Assembly (NCBI GenBank): GCA_945882415.1
Contig: CAMCWC010000004.1
Location: forward strand, 124,001-188,000
DNA: 64,000 bases
Direction of reading: 5' to 3'
Source: Chthonomonas calidirosea
GTDB taxonomy: Bacteria > Armatimonadota > Fimbriimonadia > Fimbriimonadales > Fimbriimonadaceae
Below, one piece after another: positions 19,822 through 28,543 of the stretch. A program made the translations under genes and the position numbers. The first letter of the stretch is position 1, and the number at the start of each line of letters is the position of its first letter. The notes below the pieces were generated by a model that saw nothing but the letters and a program-made list of their open reading frames with translations, did not search any database and had not been told where the DNA came from.

Positions 19822-21162
19822 ATGGCAGAGTGGTACGACAACCTCCATCCCGTTTGGCAAGCGCTGATTCGCGTCTTGCTTTTTGTTGGACCCCTGCTCA
19901 CGATGGTTCCAGCACTCATCTGGTTTGAGCGCCGAGTTTTGGGCTGGTTCCAAGACCGAATCGGTCCAAACCGAGTTGGAAACATCACCTTCCAAAAGAA
20001 GGACAAGTGGGTACCGGAGTTCCTTCGAGGCAAAAAGATTCGCCTCTTTGGACTTATTCAACCGATTGCTGATGGCATCAAGCTCTTCTTGAAGGAAGAC
20101 ATCACGCCAAGCTCGGTTGACAAGGTCATCTACTTCTTGGCGCCGGCTTTGGCCCTGTTTCCCGCCTTTGCCCTTGGAGCGACCTTGCCTTGGGGACCGT
20201 TCAAAGGTCTGACTCCCGTAGCCGACGTAAACATTGGCGTTCTTTGGATCATGGCGATCAGCTCGCTTGGCGTCTACGGCGTCGTTCTGAGTGGTTACGC
20301 TTCCAATAACAAGTATTCGTTGCTCGGCGGTCTTCGCTCTTCTGCTCAGCTGATCAGCTACGAACTGGGCATGGGCGTTTCGCTCGCTTGCATCGCGCTT
20401 TCCACTGGCTCTTTGAAGCTCACCGACATGGTCACCGCGCAGGAGGGGCCGCTTTGGGGAGTCGTTCCGGCAGTATCGAACTGGAACATTCTGACGCCGC
20501 ACGGCGCAATTGCCGCGGTCGTTTTTGCGATCTGTATGGTCGCCGAAACGAACCGAGCACCTTTTGACCTGCCAGAAGCAGAAAACGAACTGGTCGCGGG
20601 CTATCACACCGAATACAGCTCAATGAAGTTCGCTGTCTTCTTCATGGGTGAGTACGCCGCAATGGCGGTCTATGGCGGAATCTTCGCCACCGTCTTCTTG
20701 GGCGGCTGGCACATGCCGATTCCGGTCCGATGGGATTACATCGCGGAATCGCAGCCGATGCTTTCCGGCGTTGTTAGCTACTTCCAGTGGGCGGACTTCT
20801 GGATGGCGCCGGCTTGGTTCTTGCTGAAGGTTTGGATCATCATCTTCGGATTCGTTTGGCTCCGGGCGACGATGCCGCGACTGCGCTACGACCAGCTCAT
20901 GTCGCTCGGCTGGAAGACTCTTTTGCCGATTGCCACGGTTAACTTGATCGTTGTCGCGACGTGGCTCTTGCTCCAAGAGGTTGCCGGTCCTGGACCAGCG
21001 CTCGCTCTTTCGGTTTGTACATTCGCTGCGCTCTGGATTATCTTCCGCGCCGTGACCCGGCTGGAGCCTGCGAAGGAAAACTTCTTGCCAAACCGTGAAA
21101 TTTCGATGGTCGAAGTGAAGCCAGCCGAGAAGCCGGAAGCGCCGGAGGCAGCAGTTGCTTAA
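19822..21162 (+). CDS. nuoH: NADH-quinone oxidoreductase subunit H
   Basis: A 446-aa membrane subunit at the junction of the hydrophilic and membrane arms of complex I, forming part of the quinone channel. About eight to nine TM segments are seen. Signatures are WFERRVLGWFQDRIGPNRVG, GLIQPIADGIKLFLKED and AETNRAPFDLPEAE. It is about 100 residues longer than E. coli NuoH, with an extended amphipathic loop (PIPVRWDYIAESQPML) and a charged Pro/Glu-rich C-terminus. ATG 19822 is chosen by homology of the N-terminus. It is the first gene of the nuoHJKLMN run. Confidence 0.95.
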   Translation: MAEWYDNLHPVWQALIRVLLFVGPLLTMVPALIWFERRVLGWFQDRIGPNRVGNITFQKKDKWVPEFLRGKKIRLFGLIQPIADGIKLFLKEDITPSSVDKVIYFLAPALALFPAFALGATLPWGPFKGLTPVADVNIGVLWIMAISSLGVYGVVLSGYASNNKYSLLGGLRSSAQLISYELGMGVSLACIALSTGSLKLTDMVTAQEGPLWGVVPAVSNWNILTPHGAIAAVVFAICMVAETNRAPFDLPEAENELVAGYHTEYSSMKFAVFFMGEYAAMAVYGGIFATVFLGGWHMPIPVRWDYIAESQPMLSGVVSYFQWADFWMAPAWFLLKVWIIIFGFVWLRATMPRLRYDQLMSLGWKTLLPIATVNLIVVATWLLLQEVAGPGPALALSVCTFAALWIIFRAVTRLEPAKENFLPNREISMVEVKPAEKPEAPEAAVA

Positions 21163-21709
21163 TCTGTTTGCTGCGGTCGCAGCCCCCAAAATGGCCGGAT
21201 TTGCAATCACCGGCGAACTGCTGTTCTTTGCGGCTCTTGCCGGGCTTGCGATGCTCTCCGCTGTGGGGGTTGTCGCATTCAACAATGCGGTGCGCAGCGC
21301 GCTCTGCCTGGTCCTGAACTTCTTCGTTCTGGCAGGAATCTATTTCACGCTCAACGCCGAAATGATGGGCATCACGCAGGTGGTTGTTTACACCGGCGCG
21401 ATCATGGTTTTGTTCCTCTTCGTCATCATGCTGCTGAACCTAAGCGCTCCGGCCTTGCTACAGGATAAGAACGATCCGAAAACTGCCGTCGGCATGACGC
21501 TCGGAATGGTGATGTTCACCTTGGTGGCGCTTCAGGTGCTTCCTGGCTTGATGTCGAAGACGGAACCTGGAGCGGTTGATGGCTACGGCTCGCCAGTCAA
21601 CGTCGGCCGTGCGCTATTCACCGGGTTTGTCATCCCGTTCGAAGCGGTCAGCATTTTGCTACTCATCGGCATCGTCGGTTCAATTCTGCTGGCAAAGCGC
21701 CGCTTTTAG
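21155..21709 (+). CDS. nuoJ: NADH-quinone oxidoreductase subunit J
   Basis: A 184-aa complex I membrane subunit with five TM segments. The signature YFTLNAEMMGITQVVVYTGAI followed by VLFLFVIMLLNL is diagnostic. TTG 21155 is preferred because GGAGG lies 7 nt upstream and it overlaps the nuoH stop by 8 nt; ATG 21191 is a shorter alternative. nuoI, usually between nuoH and nuoJ, is missing here. Confidence 0.93.
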   Translation: MLNLFAAVAAPKMAGFAITGELLFFAALAGLAMLSAVGVVAFNNAVRSALCLVLNFFVLAGIYFTLNAEMMGITQVVVYTGAIMVLFLFVIMLLNLSAPALLQDKNDPKTAVGMTLGMVMFTLVALQVLPGLMSKTEPGAVDGYGSPVNVGRALFTGFVIPFEAVSILLLIGIVGSILLAKRRF

Positions 21710-21761
21710 GAGATTTGTTGATTCTTATGCGACACACAACATTTGTTGAAGGCGGCAAGAA

Positions 21762-22112
21762 ATGAGCGGAGTACCACTCGCTGCCTATCTGGCGCTTGGG
21801 CTGTTCATGTTCATGACGGGAGTTGTTGGCGTGGTTATCCGCCGAAGTCCCATTGTGATTTTCATGTGCATTGAGTTGATGCTCAATGCGGTTAACCTCA
21901 CCTTCCTCGCTTTTGCTCGCTACCAGTTTTCTCCCATGGTTGCCGGGAACAGCTTCAAAGAAGGACAGAGCGCGATGGCAGGCCAGATGATGGTGATTTT
22001 CGTTATGGCGGTTGCGGCCGCGGAAGTCGCAGTTGGACTCGGGATCATCATGGCGATCTTCCGACTACGTGACAACATCGACATCGATGAGATGAACTTG
22101 CTGAAGGGCTAA
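21762..22112 (+). CDS. nuoK: NADH-quinone oxidoreductase subunit K
   Basis: A 116-aa three-TM membrane subunit with the conserved buried glutamates: one in [16 protein letters not shown] and one in [12 protein letters not shown]. It has an extra hydrophilic loop (residues about 60-75, [14 protein letters not shown]) compared with the ~100-aa E. coli protein. A 52-nt gap separates it from nuoJ, and it ends directly before nuoL. Confidence 0.95.
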   Translation: MSGVPLAAYLALGLFMFMTGVVGVVIRRSPIVIFMCIELMLNAVNLTFLAFARYQFSPMVAGNSFKEGQSAMAGQMMVIFVMAVAAAEVAVGLGIIMAIFRLRDNIDIDEMNLLKG

Positions 22113-24140
22113 ATGGATAATAACGCAGTCTGGCTCATCATTTTGCTTCCGGTGCTTGGGTTCCTCATCCAAGGCCTCGCTGGCCCTTCGCTTCAGAAAA
22201 GGATTGGTAAGAAGGCACTGGGCGTCTTGGCCGTCCTGCCGATCGCAGCTTCTTTCGTTCTCGGCTTAATGCTGACCCAAGGACTGGCGAGCCAGGAGCA
22301 TGCCGAAGCGGTGATCGTCACCGGTGGAAGTTGGATCAACATCATGGGACTCAACATCCCATTCGAATGGGTGGTCGATCCGCTTTCGATGACGATGGTG
22401 CTGATCATCACCGGAGTTGGCGCGCTTATCCATCTCTATTCGACCGCTTACATGGCGGAAGACAAAGATTTCTCCCGTTTCTTTGCCTACTTGAACCTGT
22501 TCGTTGCGGCGATGTTGGTTCTCGTTCTCGGAAATAACCTGCCGCTTCTCTTCATCGGTTGGGAAGGCGTTGGCCTCTGCTCTTACCTTTTGATCGGCTT
22601 TTGGTACACCGACACCACAAATACAAAGGCCGCGAACAAGGCGTTCATCGTTAACCGAGTTGGCGACTGGTCGTTGATGTTGGGTCTGTTCCTGATCGTT
22701 GTTGTGATCAGCGGAGCGAACATTCCGGTGGAGGACAATCGCTACTTGAGCTACGACGCGATGCTCCCAGCCCTGACAACGGCGCTTAAGGCGAATCCGG
22801 CAATGGCGACGGCGATCGCGCTGTTGCTCTTTGGCGGCGCGGCTGGAAAGTCGGCTCAGTTCCCGCTCTACGTTTGGCTGCCTGATGCAATGGCTGGTCC
22901 AACCCCCGTGTCTGCCCTCATCCACGCGGCCACGATGGTCACTTCCGGCGTCGTTCTTCTGAACCGGATGAACATCGTGTTTCAGCTGTCTCCAACGGCG
23001 AGCGCTATTGTTTGCGCCGTCGGAGCATTCACGGCACTGTTCGCGGCGATCATCGCCTTCGGTCAGACGGACATCAAGAAGGTTCTGGCCTATTCGACGG
23101 TTTCGCAGCTCGGCTTCATGTTCATCGCTTGCGGAGCCGGCGCTTACTGGGCGGGCATGTTCCACGTCACCACCCACGCGTTCTTTAAAGCTCTTCTTTT
23201 CTTGGGCGCTGGCGCAGTGATCCACGCGATGTCGCACGAGCAGGACATGCGGTACTACGGCAAGCTCGGAAAGTACCTTCCGATCACTTTCGGAACGATG
23301 ATGATTGGAACTCTCGCAATTGCGGGTGTGCCCGGTCTTTCGGGCTTCTACAGTAAAGAAGCCATCCTTGGATCCGCGATTGCAAACTCGCACGCGGGGC
23401 AGTTGAGCGCGATTTCCGGCTGGGTTGGGCTTGGTGTCGCAGCTTTGACCGCGATGTACATGGGCCGCCTTGCCATGCTGACGTTCTTCGGAAAGGAGGA
23501 GCGATGGCGAAAGCTACCAGTTGCGGAACATCACGACCACGAGGATGGGCACGATGACGATCATAGCCACGCTTTGACCGGAGACCACAAGCCAAAGGAA
23601 GTTCCCGTCGCCATGTGGCTACCGTTGGTCGTTTTAGCATTGCTCAGCGCTGGAGCAGGCTTCATCCTCAATCAAGGGAAGCGATTTGAGCATTGGCTTT
23701 ATCCATCTGGACTATCGCAGCTCGGCGAGCTGAAGCACGAGGTGCCGAATTTGGAAATCTACAGCTACATTGCGGCAGGCCTTGGCCTCGTTGCTGGCGT
23801 GTTGGTTTACATTGGCGGTTTGCCCGCAAAGGAAGGTTTGGACGAAACGAAGTGGGCTCGATGGCGTCGCTCTGCGGCAAACCAGTTCGGCTTTGATGCC
23901 CTTCTAACAAATCTTTTCGCCGAAGGCGGACGAGACGTTGCCATCGGAACCAGTGCATTCCTTGAGGACCAGGTCATCGACGGCGCGGTCGAAGGATCAG
24001 CATCGGGAACGCGAAACTTTGGCGGCTGGCTCCAACAGATTCAGACCGGTGCGGTTCGACTTTACGCGATGCTGATGCTGCTGGGTGGAGTTGGCTTTGT
24101 GGGCTACTTCCTGTTCGTCGTGAATCGAGGTGGAAAATGA
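22113..24140 (+). CDS. nuoL: NADH-quinone oxidoreductase subunit L
   Basis: A 675-aa antiporter-like proton-pumping subunit (ND5). The antiporter core contains WEGVGLCSYLLIGFW, WLPDAMAGPTPVSALIHA and STVSQLGFMFIACG. A His/Asp-rich cytoplasmic-type loop lies near residues 470-490 (HHDHEDGHDDDHSH), and the C-terminal lateral helix region follows. It starts immediately after the nuoK stop and overlaps nuoM by 4 nt. Confidence 0.96.
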   Translation: MDNNAVWLIILLPVLGFLIQGLAGPSLQKRIGKKALGVLAVLPIAASFVLGLMLTQGLASQEHAEAVIVTGGSWINIMGLNIPFEWVVDPLSMTMVLIITGVGALIHLYSTAYMAEDKDFSRFFAYLNLFVAAMLVLVLGNNLPLLFIGWEGVGLCSYLLIGFWYTDTTNTKAANKAFIVNRVGDWSLMLGLFLIVVVISGANIPVEDNRYLSYDAMLPALTTALKANPAMATAIALLLFGGAAGKSAQFPLYVWLPDAMAGPTPVSALIHAATMVTSGVVLLNRMNIVFQLSPTASAIVCAVGAFTALFAAIIAFGQTDIKKVLAYSTVSQLGFMFIACGAGAYWAGMFHVTTHAFFKALLFLGAGAVIHAMSHEQDMRYYGKLGKYLPITFGTMMIGTLAIAGVPGLSGFYSKEAILGSAIANSHAGQLSAISGWVGLGVAALTAMYMGRLAMLTFFGKEERWRKLPVAEHHDHEDGHDDDHSHALTGDHKPKEVPVAMWLPLVVLALLSAGAGFILNQGKRFEHWLYPSGLSQLGELKHEVPNLEIYSYIAAGLGLVAGVLVYIGGLPAKEGLDETKWARWRRSAANQFGFDALLTNLFAEGGRDVAIGTSAFLEDQVIDGAVEGSASGTRNFGGWLQQIQTGAVRLYAMLMLLGGVGFVGYFLFVVNRGGK

Positions 24141-25819
24141 ACGTCCCTTTAAGCGCTCTCATCTGGTTCCCGGCTATCGGCGCGTTGCTTCTGCAACTCC
24201 TCGGCTTCGTGAAGAAGGAGAAGGACATCAAGAGCATCGCAGTCCTTTTCACCACGGTCGCGCTTGGTCTTAACCTCGCGGTTCTGAGCAAATCCAATTC
24301 TGGAACCTACTTGTTCCAAGCGGTCGAATCAGTTTCTTGGATTGAAAATCTGGGCATTCGCTACTTGGTTGGGTACGACGGCATCTCGTTCTGGCTCACC
24401 GTGCTCACCACGCTGATGACGTTGATCATCGTGGTGGCAACCCCGGACACGACGAAGAACCTTCGTGGATTCTTCGGCCTGGTGCTGCTTCTCGAAACCG
24501 CGATGCTCGGCTCGTTCTGCGCGCTGGACCTCGTTCTGTTCTTCAGCTTCTTCGAGCTCACGTTGATCCCAATGTTCTTCTTGGTCAGCTTGTGGGGCGG
24601 ACCAAATCGAAACAAGGCCGCAGCGAAGTTCGTCATCTACACCTTCGCCGGTTCGATCTTTATGCTGGTTGGTATTGTTGCGCTGGCTATTCAACACCAG
24701 AAGGTCACCGGACAGCTCGACTTCAGCATCATCAACATCCAAGCTTCAGTCGCTAGCGGCAAGTTCTGGGCGAACGCCCTTCAAGCGCAGACCTTAATCT
24801 TCTGGGCACTGGCGCTTGGGTTCATGGTCAAAACGCCGGCCTTCCCGTTCCACTCGTGGATCGGTGACACATACGCTGAATCGCCGACTGCCGGTCCAAT
24901 TCTGTCGAGCGTGATGGTGAAGATGGGAAGCTACGGTTTCCTGCGGTTCTGCCTACCGCTCTTCCCAGAAGCCGTTCAGTCCCAAGCACCGGTGTTTATG
25001 GCGATCGCCACCATCGGCATTCTTTACGGCGCGCTTGTCGCGATTGCGCAAACCGACATGCGGCGGATGATCGCTTACTCTTCGCTTTCGCACATGGGGT
25101 TTGTTCTGCTCGGGATCTTCAGCCTTTCCTACAAGGGCATGATCGGCGGCTCCTTCCAGCAATTCAGCCATGGAATCACCACCGGCTTGCTCGTGATTCT
25201 GGTCGGATATCTCGTCGAGAAGCACGGAACGGGCGACATGAATGCCTTCGGCGGCCTGAAGGCCAAGATGCCGCTCTTTGCGGGACTATTTCTGCTCGGC
25301 ATGCTCGGAAGCGTTGGTCTTCCGACAACGAACGGATTCATCGGTGAGTTCCTCGCCTTGATGGGCGCCTATGAAACCGGCGCGCGGGGTCTCTTCGGAC
25401 TTTCCCCCGGCTTCGCGATTGCCAGCGGTTTAGGCGTGGTCCTCGGCGCGGTGTATCTCTTCGTAATGTTCCAGAAAGTTTTCTACGGCCCGGTGAAGGT
25501 TACGGAAGGGCCAGACTGGCAGGATATTCCGGTCAGCAAAGCGCTGCCCGCGTTCGTTCTGGTGTTCTTCGTGTTCGTTGGCGGGTTGTATCCGAACCTT
25601 TTCTTTGGTCCGATGGAAGCCAGTACGCAGGCGACACGACTGATGGCGATCAGCGAAGCCACAAAGCGACCATCGTGGAAGGACAAGCCGGAAGAAGTGA
25701 CGATCCGAGTTGCCCTTGAAGATCCAATGCAGGGCCAATACATTCGAGCGGGATCCGAAAGACTAATTTCATCTGCTCGCCTTCACGGGAACGTGGACGA
25801 GAAACGGGAGATTCGATGA
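24137..25819 (+). CDS. nuoM: NADH-quinone oxidoreductase subunit M
   Basis: A 560-aa antiporter-like subunit (ND4) with about 14 TM helices. Key blocks are SFFELTLIPMFFLVSLWGG (with the conserved Glu), FPFHSWIGDTYAESPT and MRRMIAYSSLSHMGFVLLG. The tail after about residue 500 is hydrophilic (EATKRPSWKDKPEEV), longer than usual. ATGA overlaps occur at both ends with nuoL and nuoN. Confidence 0.96.
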   Translation: MNVPLSALIWFPAIGALLLQLLGFVKKEKDIKSIAVLFTTVALGLNLAVLSKSNSGTYLFQAVESVSWIENLGIRYLVGYDGISFWLTVLTTLMTLIIVVATPDTTKNLRGFFGLVLLLETAMLGSFCALDLVLFFSFFELTLIPMFFLVSLWGGPNRNKAAAKFVIYTFAGSIFMLVGIVALAIQHQKVTGQLDFSIINIQASVASGKFWANALQAQTLIFWALALGFMVKTPAFPFHSWIGDTYAESPTAGPILSSVMVKMGSYGFLRFCLPLFPEAVQSQAPVFMAIATIGILYGALVAIAQTDMRRMIAYSSLSHMGFVLLGIFSLSYKGMIGGSFQQFSHGITTGLLVILVGYLVEKHGTGDMNAFGGLKAKMPLFAGLFLLGMLGSVGLPTTNGFIGEFLALMGAYETGARGLFGLSPGFAIASGLGVVLGAVYLFVMFQKVFYGPVKVTEGPDWQDIPVSKALPAFVLVFFVFVGGLYPNLFFGPMEASTQATRLMAISEATKRPSWKDKPEEVTIRVALEDPMQGQYIRAGSERLISSARLHGNVDEKREIR

Positions 25820-27273
25820 TTCAGACACTGATGCCGAATACAAACTGGAGCATGGTGCTCCCCATTGCAATGGTTGCGGTGGCAGGGATTTTTGCCCTCA
25901 TTTTGGAAATGCTGTTTCCAAAGCGAGACAACAATCTAATCGTTTGGGCATCTCAAATTGGTCTTCTCATGGCGGCCGCGATGCTGATTCGGCAGTTTGG
26001 CCTTGAAACTGAGACGAGCTTTGCCGGAACGATCATCCGTGACCAGTTTGGATTGGCCATGCAATTGGTCTGCGTTATAGGCGCTTCTGCTACAATCGCT
26101 TTTTCTGAGGGCTATCTTCGCGAAAAGAAGATTCCGTTCGGTGAGTTCTATCCGCTGATGCTCTGGAGCACGGTCGGCGCAATGATGATGTGCTGCACCG
26201 AGAACTTGCTGGTCATGTTCGTCGGCCTAGAAATCCTCAGCATCGCGCTCTACGTTTTGGCCGGTATCAGCCGCGTTGAAGAGAAGGGCGAAGAAAGCGC
26301 GCTGAAATACTTCCTGTTGGGCGCTTTTGCCAGTGGATTCCTCCTTTACGGAATTGCGAACGTCTACGGCGCAACCGGCGGGCTCGGCATCGAAGGGATT
26401 GGTCTGGCTTGGGAATCGAAGGATCCTAACGTGCAGGCATTGCTCGCCTTCGGTCTCGCATTGCTGTTGATCGGACTTGGGTTCAAAGCAAGCTTCTTCC
26501 CATTCCACCAGTGGACGCCGGACGTTTACCAAGGTGCGCCGACCAACGTTACTGCCTTCATGGCGACGGTTGGGAAGACGGCCGCCTTTGCCTTCCTTTT
26601 TCGATTGCTTGAGTCAGCAACCGCAATGCAAGCCATCTGGGCACCGGCACTGGGTTTGATTGCGGTGCTAACGATGCTCTACGGGAACATCGTCGCGCTG
26701 ATGCAGAAGGACGTAAAGCGTGTGCTTGGCTACAGCTCGATCTCTCACGCTGGCTACATCTTGGTCGCGCTCATTGCGCACGGAAAGAACCCAGGTCGAA
26801 TCGGGCCCGAGACGGTGATCTATTACGTTCTCAGCTACACCTTGATGACGATCGGCTCCTTCGCCGTGATCTCGCTGCTCGCTCACGACGGCAAAGAATC
26901 CACCGGGCTCGATGACCTTCGAGGACTTTGGCAGCGGTCGCGCGTGGCCGCGGCTTGCATGGTGGTGTTCATGGTCTCGCTGATGGGGCTTCCGCCAACC
27001 AGCGGATTCTTCGGAAAGCTTTTGATTTTCCAAGATGCCTTGAATGCAGACCTGCTGCCTCTCGCAGTTGTGCTGGCGGTCTCGAGTATCGTGAGCGCGG
27101 CTTATTATCTCAACATTGCGCGACTCGTAGCGCTTACCGATGGCCCTACAGAGGAGATCAGCTTCGCGCGCTTCCGACCGGCAATCCAGAACACTTGCGT
27201 GCTGTGCGCAGTCGCGGTGATCGCTGCGATGGTGTTCTACTCACCCTTGACGCAGTTCTTAAGCTCGCGATAA
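25816..27273 (+). CDS. nuoN: NADH-quinone oxidoreductase subunit N
   Basis: A 485-aa antiporter-like subunit (ND2) and last gene of the run. It has about 14 TM helices, with ENLLVMFVGLEILSIALYVL, FFPFHQWTPDVYQGAPT and VLGYSSISHAGYIL as signatures. It converges on the YcxB-like gene, overlapping its 3' end by 15 nt. The shared terminator lies inside that neighbour's coding sequence (27304-27340). Confidence 0.96.
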   Translation: MIQTLMPNTNWSMVLPIAMVAVAGIFALILEMLFPKRDNNLIVWASQIGLLMAAAMLIRQFGLETETSFAGTIIRDQFGLAMQLVCVIGASATIAFSEGYLREKKIPFGEFYPLMLWSTVGAMMMCCTENLLVMFVGLEILSIALYVLAGISRVEEKGEESALKYFLLGAFASGFLLYGIANVYGATGGLGIEGIGLAWESKDPNVQALLAFGLALLLIGLGFKASFFPFHQWTPDVYQGAPTNVTAFMATVGKTAAFAFLFRLLESATAMQAIWAPALGLIAVLTMLYGNIVALMQKDVKRVLGYSSISHAGYILVALIAHGKNPGRIGPETVIYYVLSYTLMTIGSFAVISLLAHDGKESTGLDDLRGLWQRSRVAAACMVVFMVSLMGLPPTSGFFGKLLIFQDALNADLLPLAVVLAVSSIVSAAYYLNIARLVALTDGPTEEISFARFRPAIQNTCVLCAVAVIAAMVFYSPLTQFLSSR

Positions 27274-27744
27274 ATCGTTCTGCCACTCGGTTAATTCGGC
27301 TCGAAAAGCCGCGTAGTCCGCTTCGGACCACGCGGCTTTTGGTATTGGAATGACACCGAGCCGCCGAGTGTGAACAAGGTCGAGGTCGCCTTGCGATTCG
27401 ATTCGCCGGAAAGATTCCCGCACCAGCTTCATCCCGTCGTTGTTGTCGCCCTGGAAGTAGAGCGCGGTTTCATCGCCTAGCACTTTGCATCCTCGAGTGA
27501 ACAAGCGACTCGACTTGCTAGATGCAAGAAACGCTCGTCCTGGAATGGTGAGCGGCCACAGGATCGCCATCGCTCCGATCGCCCGAAGGATTCCTGTTCC
27601 AAATGCGAAAGCGAAAATCCCGAATAGCGGGATCGTGAGCGCAAACCACCAGAACGATTTGAAGTAGGTGATCGCGCCGACCTTTGCCAGATCGAACCGG
27701 GAAACGGTGAAACGGTCAGAGGTGAAGCGAACCTCAGGTGGCAC
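27259..27744 (-). CDS. YcxB-like membrane protein
   Basis: About 161 aa from GTG 27744. Two TM segments lie near residues 26-60 (WFALTIPLFGIFAFAFGTG, IGAMAILWPLTIPG). The soluble C-terminal domain ends in VIPIPKAAWSEADYAAFRAEL, the pattern of YcxB-type C-termini. The frame is open further upstream, including an ATG at 27795, but that would overlap the divergent hydratase start. Function of the family is unknown. The terminator of nuoN is encoded within its last 30 codons. Confidence 0.65.
   Translation of the reverse strand: MPPEVRFTSDRFTVSRFDLAKVGAITYFKSFWWFALTIPLFGIFAFAFGTGILRAIGAMAILWPLTIPGRAFLASSKSSRLFTRGCKVLGDETALYFQGDNNDGMKLVRESFRRIESQGDLDLVHTRRLGVIPIPKAAWSEADYAAFRAELTEWQNDLSRA
27304..27340. 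terminator. Terminator hairpin embedded in coding sequence
   Basis: AAAAGCCGCGT and its perfect complement ACGCGGCTTTT enclose a second short stem (GTCC/GGAC). It ends nuoN transcripts on the plus strand and lies inside the 3' end of the YcxB-like gene on the other. Confidence 0.65.
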
Positions 27745-27782
27745 TTGGTCATTGTGACATGCCGCTTGACGGGTATCTGAGC

Positions 27783-27788
27783 CATACT
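27783..27788 (+). promoter_or_regulatory. -10-like hexamer adjacent to the hydratase start
   Basis: CATACT lies 5 nt before ATG 27794 with no Shine-Dalgarno, consistent with a leaderless message. Confidence 0.35.
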
Positions 27789-27793
27789 TGGCC

Positions 27794-28543
27794 ATGCTCA
27801 TCGAAGAGCGGAAAAACGGCGTTCTGCACTTGGGGCTCAACCGTCCCGAGGTTCGAAACGCGTTCAACGCTTCGCTCATCCAAGCGCTGACTACGGCACT
27901 CTCCGGTATCACCGAAAGTGATCGCGCCGTTGTGATTCGAGGCGAAGGGGAGGCCTTTTGCGCCGGTGGAGACCTCAACTGGATGCGGGAGCAAGCCACT
28001 CAGTCCGAGGCAGAAAACGCTGCCGATGCCTTGAAACTGTATGAGATGTTCGATGCGGTCTATCGATGTCCGGTGCCCGTAATTGCTCAGGTTCATGGCC
28101 CTTGTTTCGGTGGTGGGTGCGGAATCGTTGCGGCCGCGGATATCGTGGTCGCTAGTTCAACGGCACTCTTCGCTTTTAGTGAAGCGAAGCTCGGACTGAT
28201 TCCGGCGACTATCTCACCTTTTGTTTTAAGAAAGATCGGTAGCTATTCGCGAGAGCTCTTTGTCACCGCCCAGCCGTTTGATGCTGCGCGAGGCAAGGAC
28301 GTAGGACTAGTGAGTTCGGTGGTGGACGAGACGGAGTTAGTGGGCGCGGTGGAAAAGTTGCTCAAGGCGATTCTGTCAAACGGCCCCCTTGCCGTTCGAG
28401 CTAGCAAGCAATTGGCCATTTCCGCACCACTCGATGGACCCGACGCCGCAGGGTTACTTGCGCAAACACGAGCGGGTGAAGAAGCGAAGGAAGGGATCAC
28501 CGCATTTCTAGAGAAGCGGAAAGCGAATTGGGGTGGCAAATGA
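27794..28543 (+). CDS. Enoyl-CoA hydratase family protein, methylglutaconyl-CoA hydratase-like
   Basis: 249-aa crotonase-fold enzyme. Oxyanion-hole segments are GEAFCAGGDLNWM and GPCFGGGCGIVAAAD, and the EAKLGLIPATISPFV block resembles LiuC/AUH methylglutaconyl-CoA hydratases of leucine breakdown. The next gene, coupled by ATGA, encodes a biotin carboxylase like the alpha subunit of methylcrotonyl-CoA carboxylase, which precedes this step, supporting the assignment. The carboxyltransferase, dehydrogenase and lyase genes are not in view. Confidence 0.85.
   Translation: MLIEERKNGVLHLGLNRPEVRNAFNASLIQALTTALSGITESDRAVVIRGEGEAFCAGGDLNWMREQATQSEAENAADALKLYEMFDAVYRCPVPVIAQVHGPCFGGGCGIVAAADIVVASSTALFAFSEAKLGLIPATISPFVLRKIGSYSRELFVTAQPFDAARGKDVGLVSSVVDETELVGAVEKLLKAILSNGPLAVRASKQLAISAPLDGPDAAGLLAQTRAGEEAKEGITAFLEKRKANWGGK

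Noticed and set aside
18496-20607. A very long open frame on the minus strand opposite pnp and nuoH
   Set aside because: Both genes on the plus strand are certain; the antisense frame is open because of the codon bias (e.g. CGA) and encodes a low-complexity Arg/Ser/Asp-rich sequence.
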